Origin: Paenibacillus dendrobii
Lineage (GTDB): Bacteria; Bacillota; Bacilli; Paenibacillales; Paenibacillaceae
DNA length: 64,000 nt
Direction: 5' to 3'
Assembly (NCBI RefSeq): GCF_009807035.1
Contig: NZ_WUBI01000002.1
Span: forward strand, 744,001-808,000
Within the stretch, counting starts at the first letter, position 1. Every line of letters starts with the position of its first letter. The notes beneath the pieces are model-generated. The model was not told the origin of the DNA and did not search any database. It was given only the letters and a program-made list of their open reading frames with translations. The translations under genes and the position numbers were made by a program. Positions 42,497 through 51,286 of the stretch are shown here, piece after piece.

Positions 42497-43247
42497 GGCT
42501 TTCGCCTCCCTTCGGGTCAATAAGTAGGTTGTCCAGCTCCTTGCGGTGCAGATACCACCGGGATACCAGAATGCTGAGTTCAAACAGCAAGATCAGTGGA
42601 ATGGTCACGGACAGATGAGATACAAAGTCCGGAGGCGAGATCATCGAACCGACGACGGCAAGGGCCAGATAGACATACTTGCGCACTTTTTTCAGCAGAG
42701 ACGGTCCGAGAATCCCGAGCCGGGTCAGAAACAGGACGACAGCCGGCATTTCAAAAGCCAAAGCAAGCGGAAACACGACGCTGAACATCAATGAAAAATA
42801 CCTGTCCATGCCATAAGTTTCCACGGCTCCAACCGTTTTGTTCATTTTGGAGAGGAACGAAACCATCATGGGAAACGCGACATAAAAGCTGAATGCCACT
42901 CCGATGGAAAAAAGCACGAAAGCCATCGGAACGAACCAAAAGGTTTTTTTCGCTTCATCATTGGTCAGTCCTGGCCGCACAAACGCCCACACATGATACA
43001 GCGCAAGCGGAACGGTGAAGAAAACAGCCACCAAAAAACCGCATTTCATGTAGATGAACATGCCGTCGGTCAGCGAAAACACATTCCACGCAATATCGGC
43101 GGCGGCAGGCCTGTTCTTAATGTAAAGCAGCACTTTCGGCGACATGTACAAGCCCGCAGCCAAGGTCAGGATAAAGAAGAGCATCACCCAGATCAGCCGT
43201 TTGCGAAGCTCCGTCAGGTGGGTGACCCACTCATCACTGTTAATCAA
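42489..43247 (-). CDS. tatC: Sec-independent translocase component TatC
   Basis: A 252-residue polytopic membrane protein that recognises twin-arginine signals. The start is a TTG at 43245-43247 with GAGGAGG seven bases upstream. The N-terminal HLTELRKRL motif is the conserved TatC cytoplasmic start; six membrane segments follow, with the [13 protein letters not shown] loop and [25 protein letters not shown] near the end, both family hallmarks. Length is typical. It precedes tatA with an 8-base overlap, the reverse of the common tatA-tatC order. Confidence 0.93.
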   Translation of the reverse strand: MINSDEWVTHLTELRKRLIWVMLFFILTLAAGLYMSPKVLLYIKNRPAAADIAWNVFSLTDGMFIYMKCGFLVAVFFTVPLALYHVWAFVRPGLTNDEAKKTFWFVPMAFVLFSIGVAFSFYVAFPMMVSFLSKMNKTVGAVETYGMDRYFSLMFSVVFPLALAFEMPAVVLFLTRLGILGPSLLKKVRKYVYLALAVVGSMISPPDFVSHLSVTIPLILLFELSILVSRWYLHRKELDNLLIDPKGGESHV

Positions 43248-43480
43248 TGAACCGCCTCCTCTTCTAGCACCGGATCGCCAAGTTTGCCGGGTCCAAGCGC
43301 TCCGCGATAATGTATATTGTATCCAGAATTTGCAGAATTATAGCCGAATATGTCGGAAAAGCGCTTGACACATTATTATCGCCATGTCCAGCACTGTCAC
43401 ACACTTTTCACATTTGCATGTTGACAAGCAACGGATTAAAATAAACATGTAAGTTACTTAATAATTGGAGGTCTAAATAT

Positions 43481-44230
43481 ATGAAATTTAAAGACAAAAC
43501 GTTTCTTGTTACAGGCGGCGCAGGCGGAATCGGTAAAGGCCTCGTTACTGCTTTGGCTAAAGAAGGAGCACGCATAGCATTTTTTGATATTAATGAAGAA
43601 AAGGGAAAAGCAACCGAGGAGGAAATCAGCAAAATTTCGGAGTGCATGTTTGTTAAAGTCAACCTGATGGAAAAAGAGGACGTTGTTGCCGGCTTTCAAA
43701 AAGTCATCGACAAATACAAGACCATCCATGGTCTCGTAAACTGTGCGCAGGCATCCAAAAATGTGCCTTTCATGGATACCACGGAAAAAGAATTCGAGCT
43801 TGCTTTTGGTACAGGTTTCTGGCCTACATTCCACCTAATGAAACTTAGCTACCCTCACCTGAAGGAAAACCAAGGCTCCATCGTGAACTTCGCTTCCGGT
43901 GCCGGACTGAAAGGCATGTTAACACAAACGTCTTACGCTGCCGCCAAAGAAGCTATCCGTGGTATTTCCCGCGTTGCTGCGAATGAATGGGGTCCGGACA
44001 ACATCAACATCAACATCGTCTGCCCGATCGCCGCATCGGAAGGTGTTGCCGAATGGAGACAGCATAATGCTGAAGCCTACGATCAAATGGTGAGCGCGAT
44101 CCCGCTTCGCCGCCTAGGCGATCCGGAACAGGATATCGGCCGTGTTGTCTCCTTCCTGTTGAGCGAAGATGCCAAGTTCATGACTGGCCAGACGATCATG
44201 GTTGACGGCGGAAGCGTCATGATGCGTTAA
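43481..44230 (+). CDS. short-chain dehydrogenase/reductase (classical SDR)
   Basis: A 249-residue NAD(P)-dependent oxidoreductase. The cofactor motif TGGAGGIG is at residues 11-18, and acidic DINEE after strand 2 favours NAD. The catalytic set is visible: Ser in NFASGAG and YAAAK (Tyr and Lys). The usual NNAG is replaced by NCAQA, an uncommon variant. The C-terminal MTGQTIMVDGG motif is standard. The ATG follows TTGGAGG. A TTGACA at 43422-43427 may be its -35, but the -10 is not clear. The substrate is unknown. The downstream hairpin ends the transcript. Confidence 0.88.
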   Translation: MKFKDKTFLVTGGAGGIGKGLVTALAKEGARIAFFDINEEKGKATEEEISKISECMFVKVNLMEKEDVVAGFQKVIDKYKTIHGLVNCAQASKNVPFMDTTEKEFELAFGTGFWPTFHLMKLSYPHLKENQGSIVNFASGAGLKGMLTQTSYAAAKEAIRGISRVAANEWGPDNININIVCPIAASEGVAEWRQHNAEAYDQMVSAIPLRRLGDPEQDIGRVVSFLLSEDAKFMTGQTIMVDGGSVMMR

Positions 44231-44264
44231 CACCGACCTCTCTAAAGCCCAAAATGAGACGCAA

Positions 44265-44312
44265 AATAAAGGATCCCGGCGATTGAATAGCCAGGATCCT
44301 TTATTATATAAT
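44265..44312 (+). terminator. hairpin terminator after the SDR gene
   Basis: AATAAAGGATCC and GGATCCTTTATT form a perfect 12-bp stem with a CCGG-like inner pairing. An AT-rich tail follows, without a pure T-run. Confidence 0.6.
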
Positions 44313-44346
44313 ATGATGTTGGAGCGAACGCTAATACGAAAGGAAC

Positions 44347-44766
44347 ATGATGATGATCCATGACATAACTGTATTTCATGAACCTCCAGCCGCGGAGGAA
44401 TACGTAAACCTGCGCCTGAAGGCTGGCCTAAGCGGGAAAGACATCGAAGCCTCCCGAAGAGGACTCGCGAATTCCCTGTTCGCCGTCACCCTTCGGCTTC
44501 ACGGAGAACTGATTGGCATGGGCAGGGTCATCGGCGACGGCGGCTGCATGTTTCATGTCGTTGATATTGCCGTTTCTCCCGAGCATCAAGGGAAGGGTCT
44601 CGGCAAAAAAATCATGTCCGAAGTTACGGCCTATCTGGACCGAAATGCCGTGAAGGGAGCTTATGTCAGCCTGATGGCCGATGTCCCAGCCGACAGGCTA
44701 TATCAGCAATTCGGCTTTGAACACAGCGCTCCGGCATCCGTCGGCATGTACAAAAAATATAATTAA
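44347..44766 (+). CDS. GNAT-family N-acetyltransferase
   Basis: A 139-residue acetyltransferase. Three in-frame ATGs lie at 44347, 44350 and 44353 behind GAAAGGAAC, so the exact start is uncertain by two codons. The acetyl-CoA motif is VVDIAVSPEHQGKGLGKKIM (V-x-x-x-x-Q/R-G-x-G-x-G/A), followed by a helix and the LYQQFGFEHSAP strand common to GNATs. The acceptor is unknown. Its stop codon overlaps the stop of the convergent pentapeptide gene by 3 bases. Confidence 0.88.
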   Translation: MMMIHDITVFHEPPAAEEYVNLRLKAGLSGKDIEASRRGLANSLFAVTLRLHGELIGMGRVIGDGGCMFHVVDIAVSPEHQGKGLGKKIMSEVTAYLDRNAVKGAYVSLMADVPADRLYQQFGFEHSAPASVGMYKKYN

Positions 44767-45368
44767 TCCACCTTGGCCCCATAGGAGCGGGCAACGTTGA
44801 CAGCCTGCTCCAGATCTATCCGCACGCCCGTAAGATCAAAGGCCCTGTAGTCGATGCGGTCCATTTTTGCACCTCTGAGATCTGCCCCTTTGAATACGGT
44901 CTTGGTCAGCTTGGCCCCCGTAAGATCCGCTTCCCGTAAATCCGCCTTCTGAAAATTACTTTGACTGAGATCGGCTTCTACTAAACGAATGCCCTTTAGC
45001 ACCTGTTTGGACAAATTCACCTGCCGCAGATTCGTATATGACCAGTCCCCGCCCTGTATCGTGATCCCGTCCATCAGGGCACCGGCGAAGTCGCTGCCGA
45101 TCATCTTGCAATCCTCAAATTTCGCCACGAAAAGATTTGTCCCCGCAAATCGGCAGTTTGTAAAAGCCGAGCGCGTATGGAGGGATGCGTTAAAAGTCGC
45201 GCCTCCAAAATCACACTCGATAAACTGGCAGCCGCTTGTCCAGATTTCATCCATCGACGTCCCCCGGAAGATGCAGCGGGTAAAGGTGCAGCCCTTCAAT
45301 TCCCCATTCTTTAAATCCTGTTGACTAAAATCCACTTTTTCATATTGCTGGTCTGTGTATTGAAACAT
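44763..45368 (-). CDS. pentapeptide repeat protein
   Basis: A 201-residue right-handed beta-helix protein. The ATG at 45366-45368, preceded by GAGGGAG, gives the usual MFQYTDQQYEKVDFS opening; the frame runs to 45431 without a better start. A(D/N)Lxx-type repeats cover nearly the whole chain (GCTFTRCIFRGTS, CDFGGATFNAS, ADLSQSNFQKADLREADLTGAKL, ADLRGAKMDRID), with a break in the middle (GDWSYTNLRQVNLSK). The size and break resemble Qnr-like DNA-gyrase-protecting proteins, but most such chromosomal proteins have no known function. Confidence 0.85.
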   Translation of the reverse strand: MFQYTDQQYEKVDFSQQDLKNGELKGCTFTRCIFRGTSMDEIWTSGCQFIECDFGGATFNASLHTRSAFTNCRFAGTNLFVAKFEDCKMIGSDFAGALMDGITIQGGDWSYTNLRQVNLSKQVLKGIRLVEADLSQSNFQKADLREADLTGAKLTKTVFKGADLRGAKMDRIDYRAFDLTGVRIDLEQAVNVARSYGAKVD

Positions 45369-45558
45369 GGTTTTCTTCACTCCCTCATCATTAGCGAGTC
45401 CATGATCTCGACTTTTTCTTGATCGTAACAAACATACGTTCCTTTCACAATAACGTATGTATCATATTTTTTTGGCAAGACCCGAAAAACGCAACCCTAA
45501 AAACGAAATTTCACACCTGTTTCTTCCTTCCCTCCCAACCTACAATTAGAAGTGCATA

Positions 45559-45573
45559 ATGAAAGCACTTACA
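45559..45573 (+). promoter_or_regulatory. cre-like site upstream of the LplBCA-type operon
   Basis: ATGAAAGCACTTACA matches the CcpA cre consensus WTGNAANCGNWNNCW except for one central G-to-A change. It lies just downstream of a possible -10 (TACAAT at 45541-45546), as for a repressing cre. Confidence 0.45.
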
Positions 45574-45578
45574 CGAGG

Positions 45579-45627
45579 ATTTTGCAACCATGCCAGAATG
45601 CGGTTTACAAATCAAAGTTTGCAAAAT
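45579..45627 (+). promoter_or_regulatory. inverted repeat in the 5' leader of the LplBCA-type operon
   Basis: ATTTTGCAA (45579-45587) and TTGCAAAAT (45619-45627) form a perfect 9-bp inverted repeat with 31 bases between the arms, just before the ribosome site AGGAGGT of the first permease gene. It could form an mRNA hairpin or be a two-site operator; neither is demonstrated. Confidence 0.35.
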
Positions 45628-45648
45628 CAGCACAGGAGGTCGGATCAC

Positions 45649-46614
45649 ATGAGTGCCAAACTCGGCGCAGAGCTTACCCAGCAGCCTAAACCGGCAGCAG
45701 GCAAGCAGAGAACACTGCTGCGCAGGCTGCTCAGCCAGAAATATCTACAGGTGATGGCACTGCTTGGTGTCGCCTGGATGATTATTTTCAACTACATACC
45801 CATGTACGGCATTATCATTGCTTTCAAACAGTACGTCATCACCCACTCCATATCGGAGGCGCCGTGGGTCGGACTGGACAATTTCAAAGAATTTTTTGAG
45901 GATGAAGAGCTCCCCGGCGTAATCTGGAATACGCTAGGCATCAGCCTGATTAAGTTGATCATCGGTTTTCCGCTCCCGATCCTGTTTGCACTATTTCTGA
46001 ACGAGCTGAGGTCGATCCGGCTGAAAAAAGCGGTGCAGACCATTTCTTATCTGCCCCACTTCCTGTCCTGGGTTATTCTCGGGGGGATTTTGGCCACCTG
46101 GCTCGCGGATGTAGGGATTATCAACCATATTCTAATGGCGCTGCATGTCATCAAAGAACCGATCAGCTATCTGGCAGAGCCCAAGTATTTTTGGGGCATC
46201 ATCGTCACATCCGATATCTGGAAGGAACTGGGCTGGTCAGCCATTATTTATCTGGCGGCTATCGCTGGCGTCTCCCCTGATCTGCACGAAGCAGCGACCA
46301 TTGACGGGGCAGGACGCTTTCAGAGAATGTGGTACGTTACGCTCCCGGGCATCAAAAGCACCATCACGATTCTTTTCATACTGGCCGTCAGCGGCATTCT
46401 GAATTCCAATTTCGATCAAATCCTGGTGCTGCGCAACTCGCTCAATGAGAGCGCCAGCAGTGTCATCGACGTGTATGTGTATCAGACAGGCCTTGTGAAT
46501 AACCGCTTCTCTTATTCCACGGCTGTGGGCTTGATCAAATCCTTGATTGCGCTGATACTGCTCCTGATTGCCAATTCGGTCTCCAAGAAGATCAACGATA
46601 CATCCCTATTCTAA
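45649..46614 (+). CDS. ABC transporter permease, LplB type
   Basis: A 321-residue inner-membrane permease for oligosaccharide uptake. The ATG at 45649 behind AGGAGGT is preferred over the longer frame. Six membrane segments are visible, starting with VMALLGVAWMIIFNYIPMYG, the common opening of LplB/YtcP-type permeases. The coupling EAA motif is HEAATIDGAGRFQRMWYVTLPGI, which docks on the ATPase. No ATPase gene is nearby, as is usual for these CUT1 systems that share a common MsmX-like ATPase. It is the first gene of a three-gene operon with a second permease and a binding protein, followed by a sensor pair. Confidence 0.92.
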   Translation: MSAKLGAELTQQPKPAAGKQRTLLRRLLSQKYLQVMALLGVAWMIIFNYIPMYGIIIAFKQYVITHSISEAPWVGLDNFKEFFEDEELPGVIWNTLGISLIKLIIGFPLPILFALFLNELRSIRLKKAVQTISYLPHFLSWVILGGILATWLADVGIINHILMALHVIKEPISYLAEPKYFWGIIVTSDIWKELGWSAIIYLAAIAGVSPDLHEAATIDGAGRFQRMWYVTLPGIKSTITILFILAVSGILNSNFDQILVLRNSLNESASSVIDVYVYQTGLVNNRFSYSTAVGLIKSLIALILLLIANSVSKKINDTSLF

Positions 46615-46635
46615 TGAAAAGGTGGTTGAAGTCCC

Positions 46636-47523
46636 ATGTTTAAACTAAATCGAAGAACCGCCGGGGATGTGACCTTTGACGCCTTCAACGTGCTGATCAT
46701 GCTTGCCGTCTGCTTTATCACGCTATATCCGATCTGGTATGTACTCGTGAACTCCTTCAACGAAGGACAGGACGCCATGCGGGGAGGCATCTATTGGTGG
46801 CCCCGGATATTCAGCCTAGAAAGCTACCAAGCCGTCTTTCGCAGCAGCGGCATCATGACAGCGATGGGCATCACGATCGCCAAGACCCTGCTCGGTACCG
46901 TGGTACATGTCTTTTTTACCGCCATGGTCGCCTACGCCTTCTCCCGAAGAGATCTGGTCGGACAAAAGGCTTATATTTTGCTTGGTACCGTCACCTTGTT
47001 TTTTAACAGCGGCCTCATTCCCTACTATCTTTTGATTCGCGATTTGCATCTGCTGGATAATTTTCTGGTCTATATCATTCCAGCGATGTTCAACTTTTTT
47101 GACCTGATCATCTTCATGACCTTCTTCCGGGAAATTCCGGACGGTTTGGAAGAAGCGGCGAAAATCGATGGAGCGAATGACCTTTCCATTTTCGTGCGCG
47201 TCATCATTCCGGTATCCATGCCGGTCATCGCCACGATCGCCCTTTTTCACGGGGTCTATCAATGGAATGATTATTTCACCGGCATGATCTATATCAACAA
47301 CATGGATCTGCAGCCGATCCAAACCTACTTATACCGGATTGTCGCGCAATCCAGCTCCAACCAGATGGCTTCAGCCATGCCGGGAGGCATATCCAAAAAT
47401 GTGACCTCCCAATCCATCAAGCTGGCTACCATGGTGGTTACGACCGCCCCAATCGTGCTCGCCTATCCGTTCCTGCAAAGGTATTTCGTGAAAGGTCTGA
47501 TGATCGGGTCCATCAAAGGTTAG
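46636..47523 (+). CDS. ABC transporter permease, LplC type
   Basis: A 295-residue partner permease of the MalG/LplC class. It has N-terminal MLAVCFITLYPIWYVLVNSFNEG, then six predicted helices and the EAA loop LEEAAKIDGANDLSIFVRVIIPVSMP. The C-terminus PFLQRYFVKGLMIGSIKG is characteristic of LplC-like proteins. It starts 21 bases after the first permease with AAAGGTGG upstream. It forms the transport channel together with the preceding protein; the substrate is decided by the binding protein that follows. Confidence 0.92.
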   Translation: MFKLNRRTAGDVTFDAFNVLIMLAVCFITLYPIWYVLVNSFNEGQDAMRGGIYWWPRIFSLESYQAVFRSSGIMTAMGITIAKTLLGTVVHVFFTAMVAYAFSRRDLVGQKAYILLGTVTLFFNSGLIPYYLLIRDLHLLDNFLVYIIPAMFNFFDLIIFMTFFREIPDGLEEAAKIDGANDLSIFVRVIIPVSMPVIATIALFHGVYQWNDYFTGMIYINNMDLQPIQTYLYRIVAQSSSNQMASAMPGGISKNVTSQSIKLATMVVTTAPIVLAYPFLQRYFVKGLMIGSIKG

Positions 47524-47590
47524 GAGCATAGGAATTTTTTTCCTGGACGGCAACACATGATTCACCAAAATATATCTAGAGGGGTAAACC

Positions 47591-49273
47591 ATGATGAGAA
47601 AAAACGCATTTCGCAAGAGCAGCCTGCTGCTCCTAGCCTTCACACTGATGCTGTCGCTTGCCGCATGCGGCGGTTCTTCCGGGACAGAGACCAAAGACGC
47701 GGAACCGGAAGGCAGCAAAACCGAACCCGCGGCGGAAACGAAAACGGTATCTGCAGATGAACCAGGCTGGAAAGCCGACACGTCGCCGATCACATTCGAC
47801 TGGTATTTGAACTTCTCCTGGTTCGCCAACAAATGGGGTGTGGATCCGACTTCCCAATACGTCACGAAGAAAACCGGCGTCAACCTCAACTTTATCGTAC
47901 CTGCCGGGAATGAAAACGAGAAGCTGAACACGATGATCGCATCCGGCAGCCTTCCCGATTTCATCACGCTGGGCTGGTGGGAAGACGGCGTCAAATCCAT
48001 GATCGAGGGCGATCTGGTGCTCCCGCTGAACAAGCTGGCGGATGAGTATGATCCTTATTTTATGAAAGTGGCAGACCCGGCCAAGATGTCCTGGTATAAG
48101 CAGGATGACGGCAATACCTATGTCTATCCGAACTCATCCTCTTCGCCAAAGGATTTCGAGAAATATTCGGGAGACTATCTCTCTAATCAGACCTTCCTTG
48201 TCCGCAAAGATATGTATGAAGCGCTCGGCAAACCGGATATGCGCACACCGGAAGGCTTCCTGAACGCGCTGAAACTGGCGAAAGAGAAATTCCCTGAAGT
48301 CGAAGGTCAGCCTCTGATTCCGTTCGGGTTGACTGAATTTAACGATGTGGGCAATGGAAGTCTTGAAGGATACCTGCAAAACTTCCTAGCCATCCCGTAT
48401 GAAAAAGACGGCAAGCTGTATGATCGCACGACAGATCCTGAATATCTCCGCTGGCTCAAGACATTCCGCCAGGCCAATCAAGACGGGCTACTTGCCAAGG
48501 ATGTATTCATTGACAAACGTCCGCAGATGGAAGAGAAGATCGCGCAAGGCCGCTATTTCGCCATGATGTACCAGCGCAGTGACATGACTGCCCAAGAAAA
48601 TGCGCTTTATGCCAAAGATCCGAATTCCGTATACATCGCCGTGGATGGCCCGGCCAACTCGAAGCTGGATCCTCCGACGCTGGCGGGACCAGGTATTTCC
48701 GGCTGGACGGTAACGCTGATCTCCAAAAAAGTGAAAGACAAAGCCAGAGCCATTCGCTTCCTGGAGTATCTGATCAGCGAAGAAGGACAAAAGGATCTGT
48801 TCCTTGGAGAAAAAGGCGTCAGCTATGACACGATTGACGGCAAAGACCAGTTTAAACCGGAAGTGCTCGACCTTCTCAATAAGGACCGCTCTGCTTTTGA
48901 CAAAAAATACGGCTCCTCTCTTACCTTCTGGATGATGCAGGACACGAACATGATCCTGCAATGGCAGCCGGCAAGTGTCGAACCATTCAAACAAATGGAG
49001 GATTGGACCAAAGGCAAAACGAAGAGCTTCTCGCAATACGATAACATCAATCCGACTGGCAACTCCGAGGAAGGCGTCGCCAGCAATAAAATTGCCCAGA
49101 CTTGGGGCAAAACGCTGCCGAAACTCCTGCTCAGCAAATCGGATGAAGAATTTGATAAGATTTGGAGCGATTTCCTCGAAAAGCGGGATAAAGCAGGACT
49201 CGCCAAGGTTGATGCCTTCAAGCAAACCAAGTTTGAGGATAACGTGAACAAGCTTCAGGAATTCCTGAAGTAA
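47591..49273 (+). CDS. extracellular solute-binding lipoprotein, LplA type
   Basis: A 560-residue substrate-binding protein of the large LplA/YtcQ class, longer than ordinary sugar-binding proteins (about 400-450). The signal peptide ends with the lipobox LSLAAC (Cys26), so it is membrane-anchored outside. The mature chain begins with an acidic/Ser-rich linker and then the binding fold (ITFDWYLNFSWF, then SGSLPDFITLGWW). The ATG is preceded by AGAGGGG. The ligand is not predictable; relatives bind oligosaccharides such as pectin or xylan breakdown products. A strong terminator follows. Confidence 0.9.
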   Translation: MMRKNAFRKSSLLLLAFTLMLSLAACGGSSGTETKDAEPEGSKTEPAAETKTVSADEPGWKADTSPITFDWYLNFSWFANKWGVDPTSQYVTKKTGVNLNFIVPAGNENEKLNTMIASGSLPDFITLGWWEDGVKSMIEGDLVLPLNKLADEYDPYFMKVADPAKMSWYKQDDGNTYVYPNSSSSPKDFEKYSGDYLSNQTFLVRKDMYEALGKPDMRTPEGFLNALKLAKEKFPEVEGQPLIPFGLTEFNDVGNGSLEGYLQNFLAIPYEKDGKLYDRTTDPEYLRWLKTFRQANQDGLLAKDVFIDKRPQMEEKIAQGRYFAMMYQRSDMTAQENALYAKDPNSVYIAVDGPANSKLDPPTLAGPGISGWTVTLISKKVKDKARAIRFLEYLISEEGQKDLFLGEKGVSYDTIDGKDQFKPEVLDLLNKDRSAFDKKYGSSLTFWMMQDTNMILQWQPASVEPFKQMEDWTKGKTKSFSQYDNINPTGNSEEGVASNKIAQTWGKTLPKLLLSKSDEEFDKIWSDFLEKRDKAGLAKVDAFKQTKFEDNVNKLQEFLK

Positions 49274-49296
49274 TCCGTATAACAGCAAAATTATAT

Positions 49297-49333
49297 CCAA
49301 AAAGCCCCATTTTTGCGTGGGCTTTTTGGATTT
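49297..49333 (+). terminator. intrinsic terminator after the LplBCA-type operon
   Basis: CCAAAAAGCCC and GGGCTTTTTGG form a perfect 11-bp stem around an 11-base loop. T-rich sequence lies in the descending arm and follows it. It ends only a few bases before the earliest possible start of the next gene. Confidence 0.75.
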
Positions 49334-49338
49334 TCGTC

Positions 49339-51285
49339 TTGTATTTCCAAAATATCATTCCGGACGTGATCCCTTTGCTCAGACGCTTACGCACACTAGT
49401 ACAGCAATTCGTACACAGGCTCGAGCATTACTCTTTGCAGCAGCGCCTGTTTTTCTCCTATATCATTATCATTCTGATCCCGAGCATCGTGTTCTCGCTC
49501 ATTATATTCAGGCAGCTAAACGAAAACTTCACGAAGGATGTCCTGCGTAAAAGCGAGAGCTCGATTGAAATCGAGAAGACGAACATCAGGAACAATATGG
49601 AGACGATGGAACGAGCGGTCCAGCTGGCCCTTTCAGATCGGGAGGTCATGTATTATCTTGACCGTTCGAGCGATCCGGATACATCCGAGCTGATCGAGTT
49701 CAGCAACAGTACCGTGAATAATATTCTGCGGCTTCAATTCAACAATCCGGATATCGAGCATATCCGCATTTTTTCTGATAATCCTTTCATTAGTGAAATC
49801 TGGCCCGTTTTTTTGAAAGAAAGCCGTGTGCAGGGCGAGGCTTGGTACGAGGAGCTCAATCGCATGGACGGAGCAGGCTTATGGCAAATATCCGAACGGG
49901 ACAAGGAACCGATTCATAATCTTGTGTTGGATGAAAAGGAATACCGCCAGAAAATGTCCCTGCTGCGCGAGATCGAATATCCGAAAGGCAGGCATGTCGG
50001 CTTGATTCAAATTGATATGCTGCTAAACAACTTCTTTTCCAGCACATATAAAGTCCAAGACAACGGGCAATCGCAGATGGTAATTATGAATGAAAGCGGC
50101 CGGCTGTATTATCCCAATACGGCTCCCCTGCTCTCTGTCTACCAGCTTGCGGATGCAAAGCTTAATGAGAGGCTACACCCTACGGATGAAAAAACGCTTG
50201 TCCATTTTAATTTGAACCTGTCCGGCAAGCCTTACCTTGTCGTGTATACCTACATAGACAGCATCCACGCATACGTCGTGCAAATGACATCCATGCAGGT
50301 CGTGCTCGCTGAACTGAATAAAACGCGGAACACCATTTTACTGGTCAATGTAATCCTGATTGCTATTTTGTCCGTCTCCACCTTTTTTCTCAATTCGCTG
50401 ATTCTGAAAAAACTGCGGCAGCTGACGCTTTCCATGAAAAAAATACGTCTCGGCGATTTCAACATCCAGCTTCCCGTGGGCGGCGGCAGCGAAGTTGGTG
50501 AGCTTACCCATCATTTCCGGAAAATGATCAATAAAATCAACGAGCTCATTGCCGATGCGGTCAACAAGCAGGCTGCCTCCAAGGAAGCCGAGCTGAAAAC
50601 GCTGAAGAATCAAATCGACTCCCACTTTTTGTACAATACACTGGAAAACATCAAGATGCTCGCCGAAGTGGAGAACCAGCAGCCTATATCCGATGCCTTA
50701 ACTTCACTCGGGAGCATGATGCGTTACAACCTGAGATGGAGCAGCGAATATGTGCGGCTGCGCGAGGAGATGAGCCATATCCGGCATTACGTTTCACTGA
50801 TGAATTTGCGTTTTGACCAACGAATCCATTTTCACAGCGAACTGCTAGAGCCCGATCTCGACCTCGAGGTTCTGAAAATGTCCCTGCAGCCGATTATTGA
50901 GAATGCAGTCAAGCATGGACTACGCAGCAGTACCTCAGGCGATTCCGATCTGAACATCAGGGTGAAGACTCTTGCGGATAAGCGGACGCAGATTATTGTC
51001 GTTGAGGATGACGGGACGGGAATGTCCCTTGAGAGGACCGAACAGCTTAACCTCAAAATACGTTCTCCGGAGACGGGTGTCCCATCTGCATCTCCTCGTC
51101 TTGAAACCAATGCCCTTCCTCTGGAAGGCCAAAGCGGCAACGGGATCGGACTGCGCAACGTTCACCAGCGTCTACAGCTGTTTTATGGTCATGAGTATGG
51201 CCTGTGGGTCGAAAGTGAGGAAGGAAAATACACCCGGGTCATGATGAAGGTCCCCAACTTCAACCTGAATGGAGGCGTAGCCTGA
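49339..51285 (+). CDS. YesM-type sensor histidine kinase
   Basis: A membrane sensor kinase of up to 648 residues. The N-terminus is uncertain: the frame opens with TTG at 49339, immediately after the terminator, and further non-ATG starts exist (GTG 49366, TTG 49375), none with a good ribosome site. The layout is one transmembrane helix (LFFSYIIIILIPSIVFSLIIF), a large extracellular sensor of about 240 residues, a second helix near residue 330, HAMP, the His-kinase domain with the phospho-accepting His in IDSHFLYNTLENI (about residue 429), and an ATPase domain (IIENAVKHGL, DDGTGMS, GNGIGLRNV). It probably senses the sugar handled by the adjacent ABC system and phosphorylates the regulator encoded one base downstream. 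Confidence 0.9.
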   Translation: MYFQNIIPDVIPLLRRLRTLVQQFVHRLEHYSLQQRLFFSYIIIILIPSIVFSLIIFRQLNENFTKDVLRKSESSIEIEKTNIRNNMETMERAVQLALSDREVMYYLDRSSDPDTSELIEFSNSTVNNILRLQFNNPDIEHIRIFSDNPFISEIWPVFLKESRVQGEAWYEELNRMDGAGLWQISERDKEPIHNLVLDEKEYRQKMSLLREIEYPKGRHVGLIQIDMLLNNFFSSTYKVQDNGQSQMVIMNESGRLYYPNTAPLLSVYQLADAKLNERLHPTDEKTLVHFNLNLSGKPYLVVYTYIDSIHAYVVQMTSMQVVLAELNKTRNTILLVNVILIAILSVSTFFLNSLILKKLRQLTLSMKKIRLGDFNIQLPVGGGSEVGELTHHFRKMINKINELIADAVNKQAASKEAELKTLKNQIDSHFLYNTLENIKMLAEVENQQPISDALTSLGSMMRYNLRWSSEYVRLREEMSHIRHYVSLMNLRFDQRIHFHSELLEPDLDLEVLKMSLQPIIENAVKHGLRSSTSGDSDLNIRVKTLADKRTQIIVVEDDGTGMSLERTEQLNLKIRSPETGVPSASPRLETNALPLEGQSGNGIGLRNVHQRLQLFYGHEYGLWVESEEGKYTRVMMKVPNFNLNGGVA

Positions 51286-51286
51286 T

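Noticed and set aside
43360-43385. A cre-like AAAAGCGCTTGACA upstream of tatC and the SDR gene
   Set aside because: It matches only the symmetric AAGCGCTT core; several consensus positions fail on both strands. A TATAAT on the minus strand nearby is left without a matching -35.
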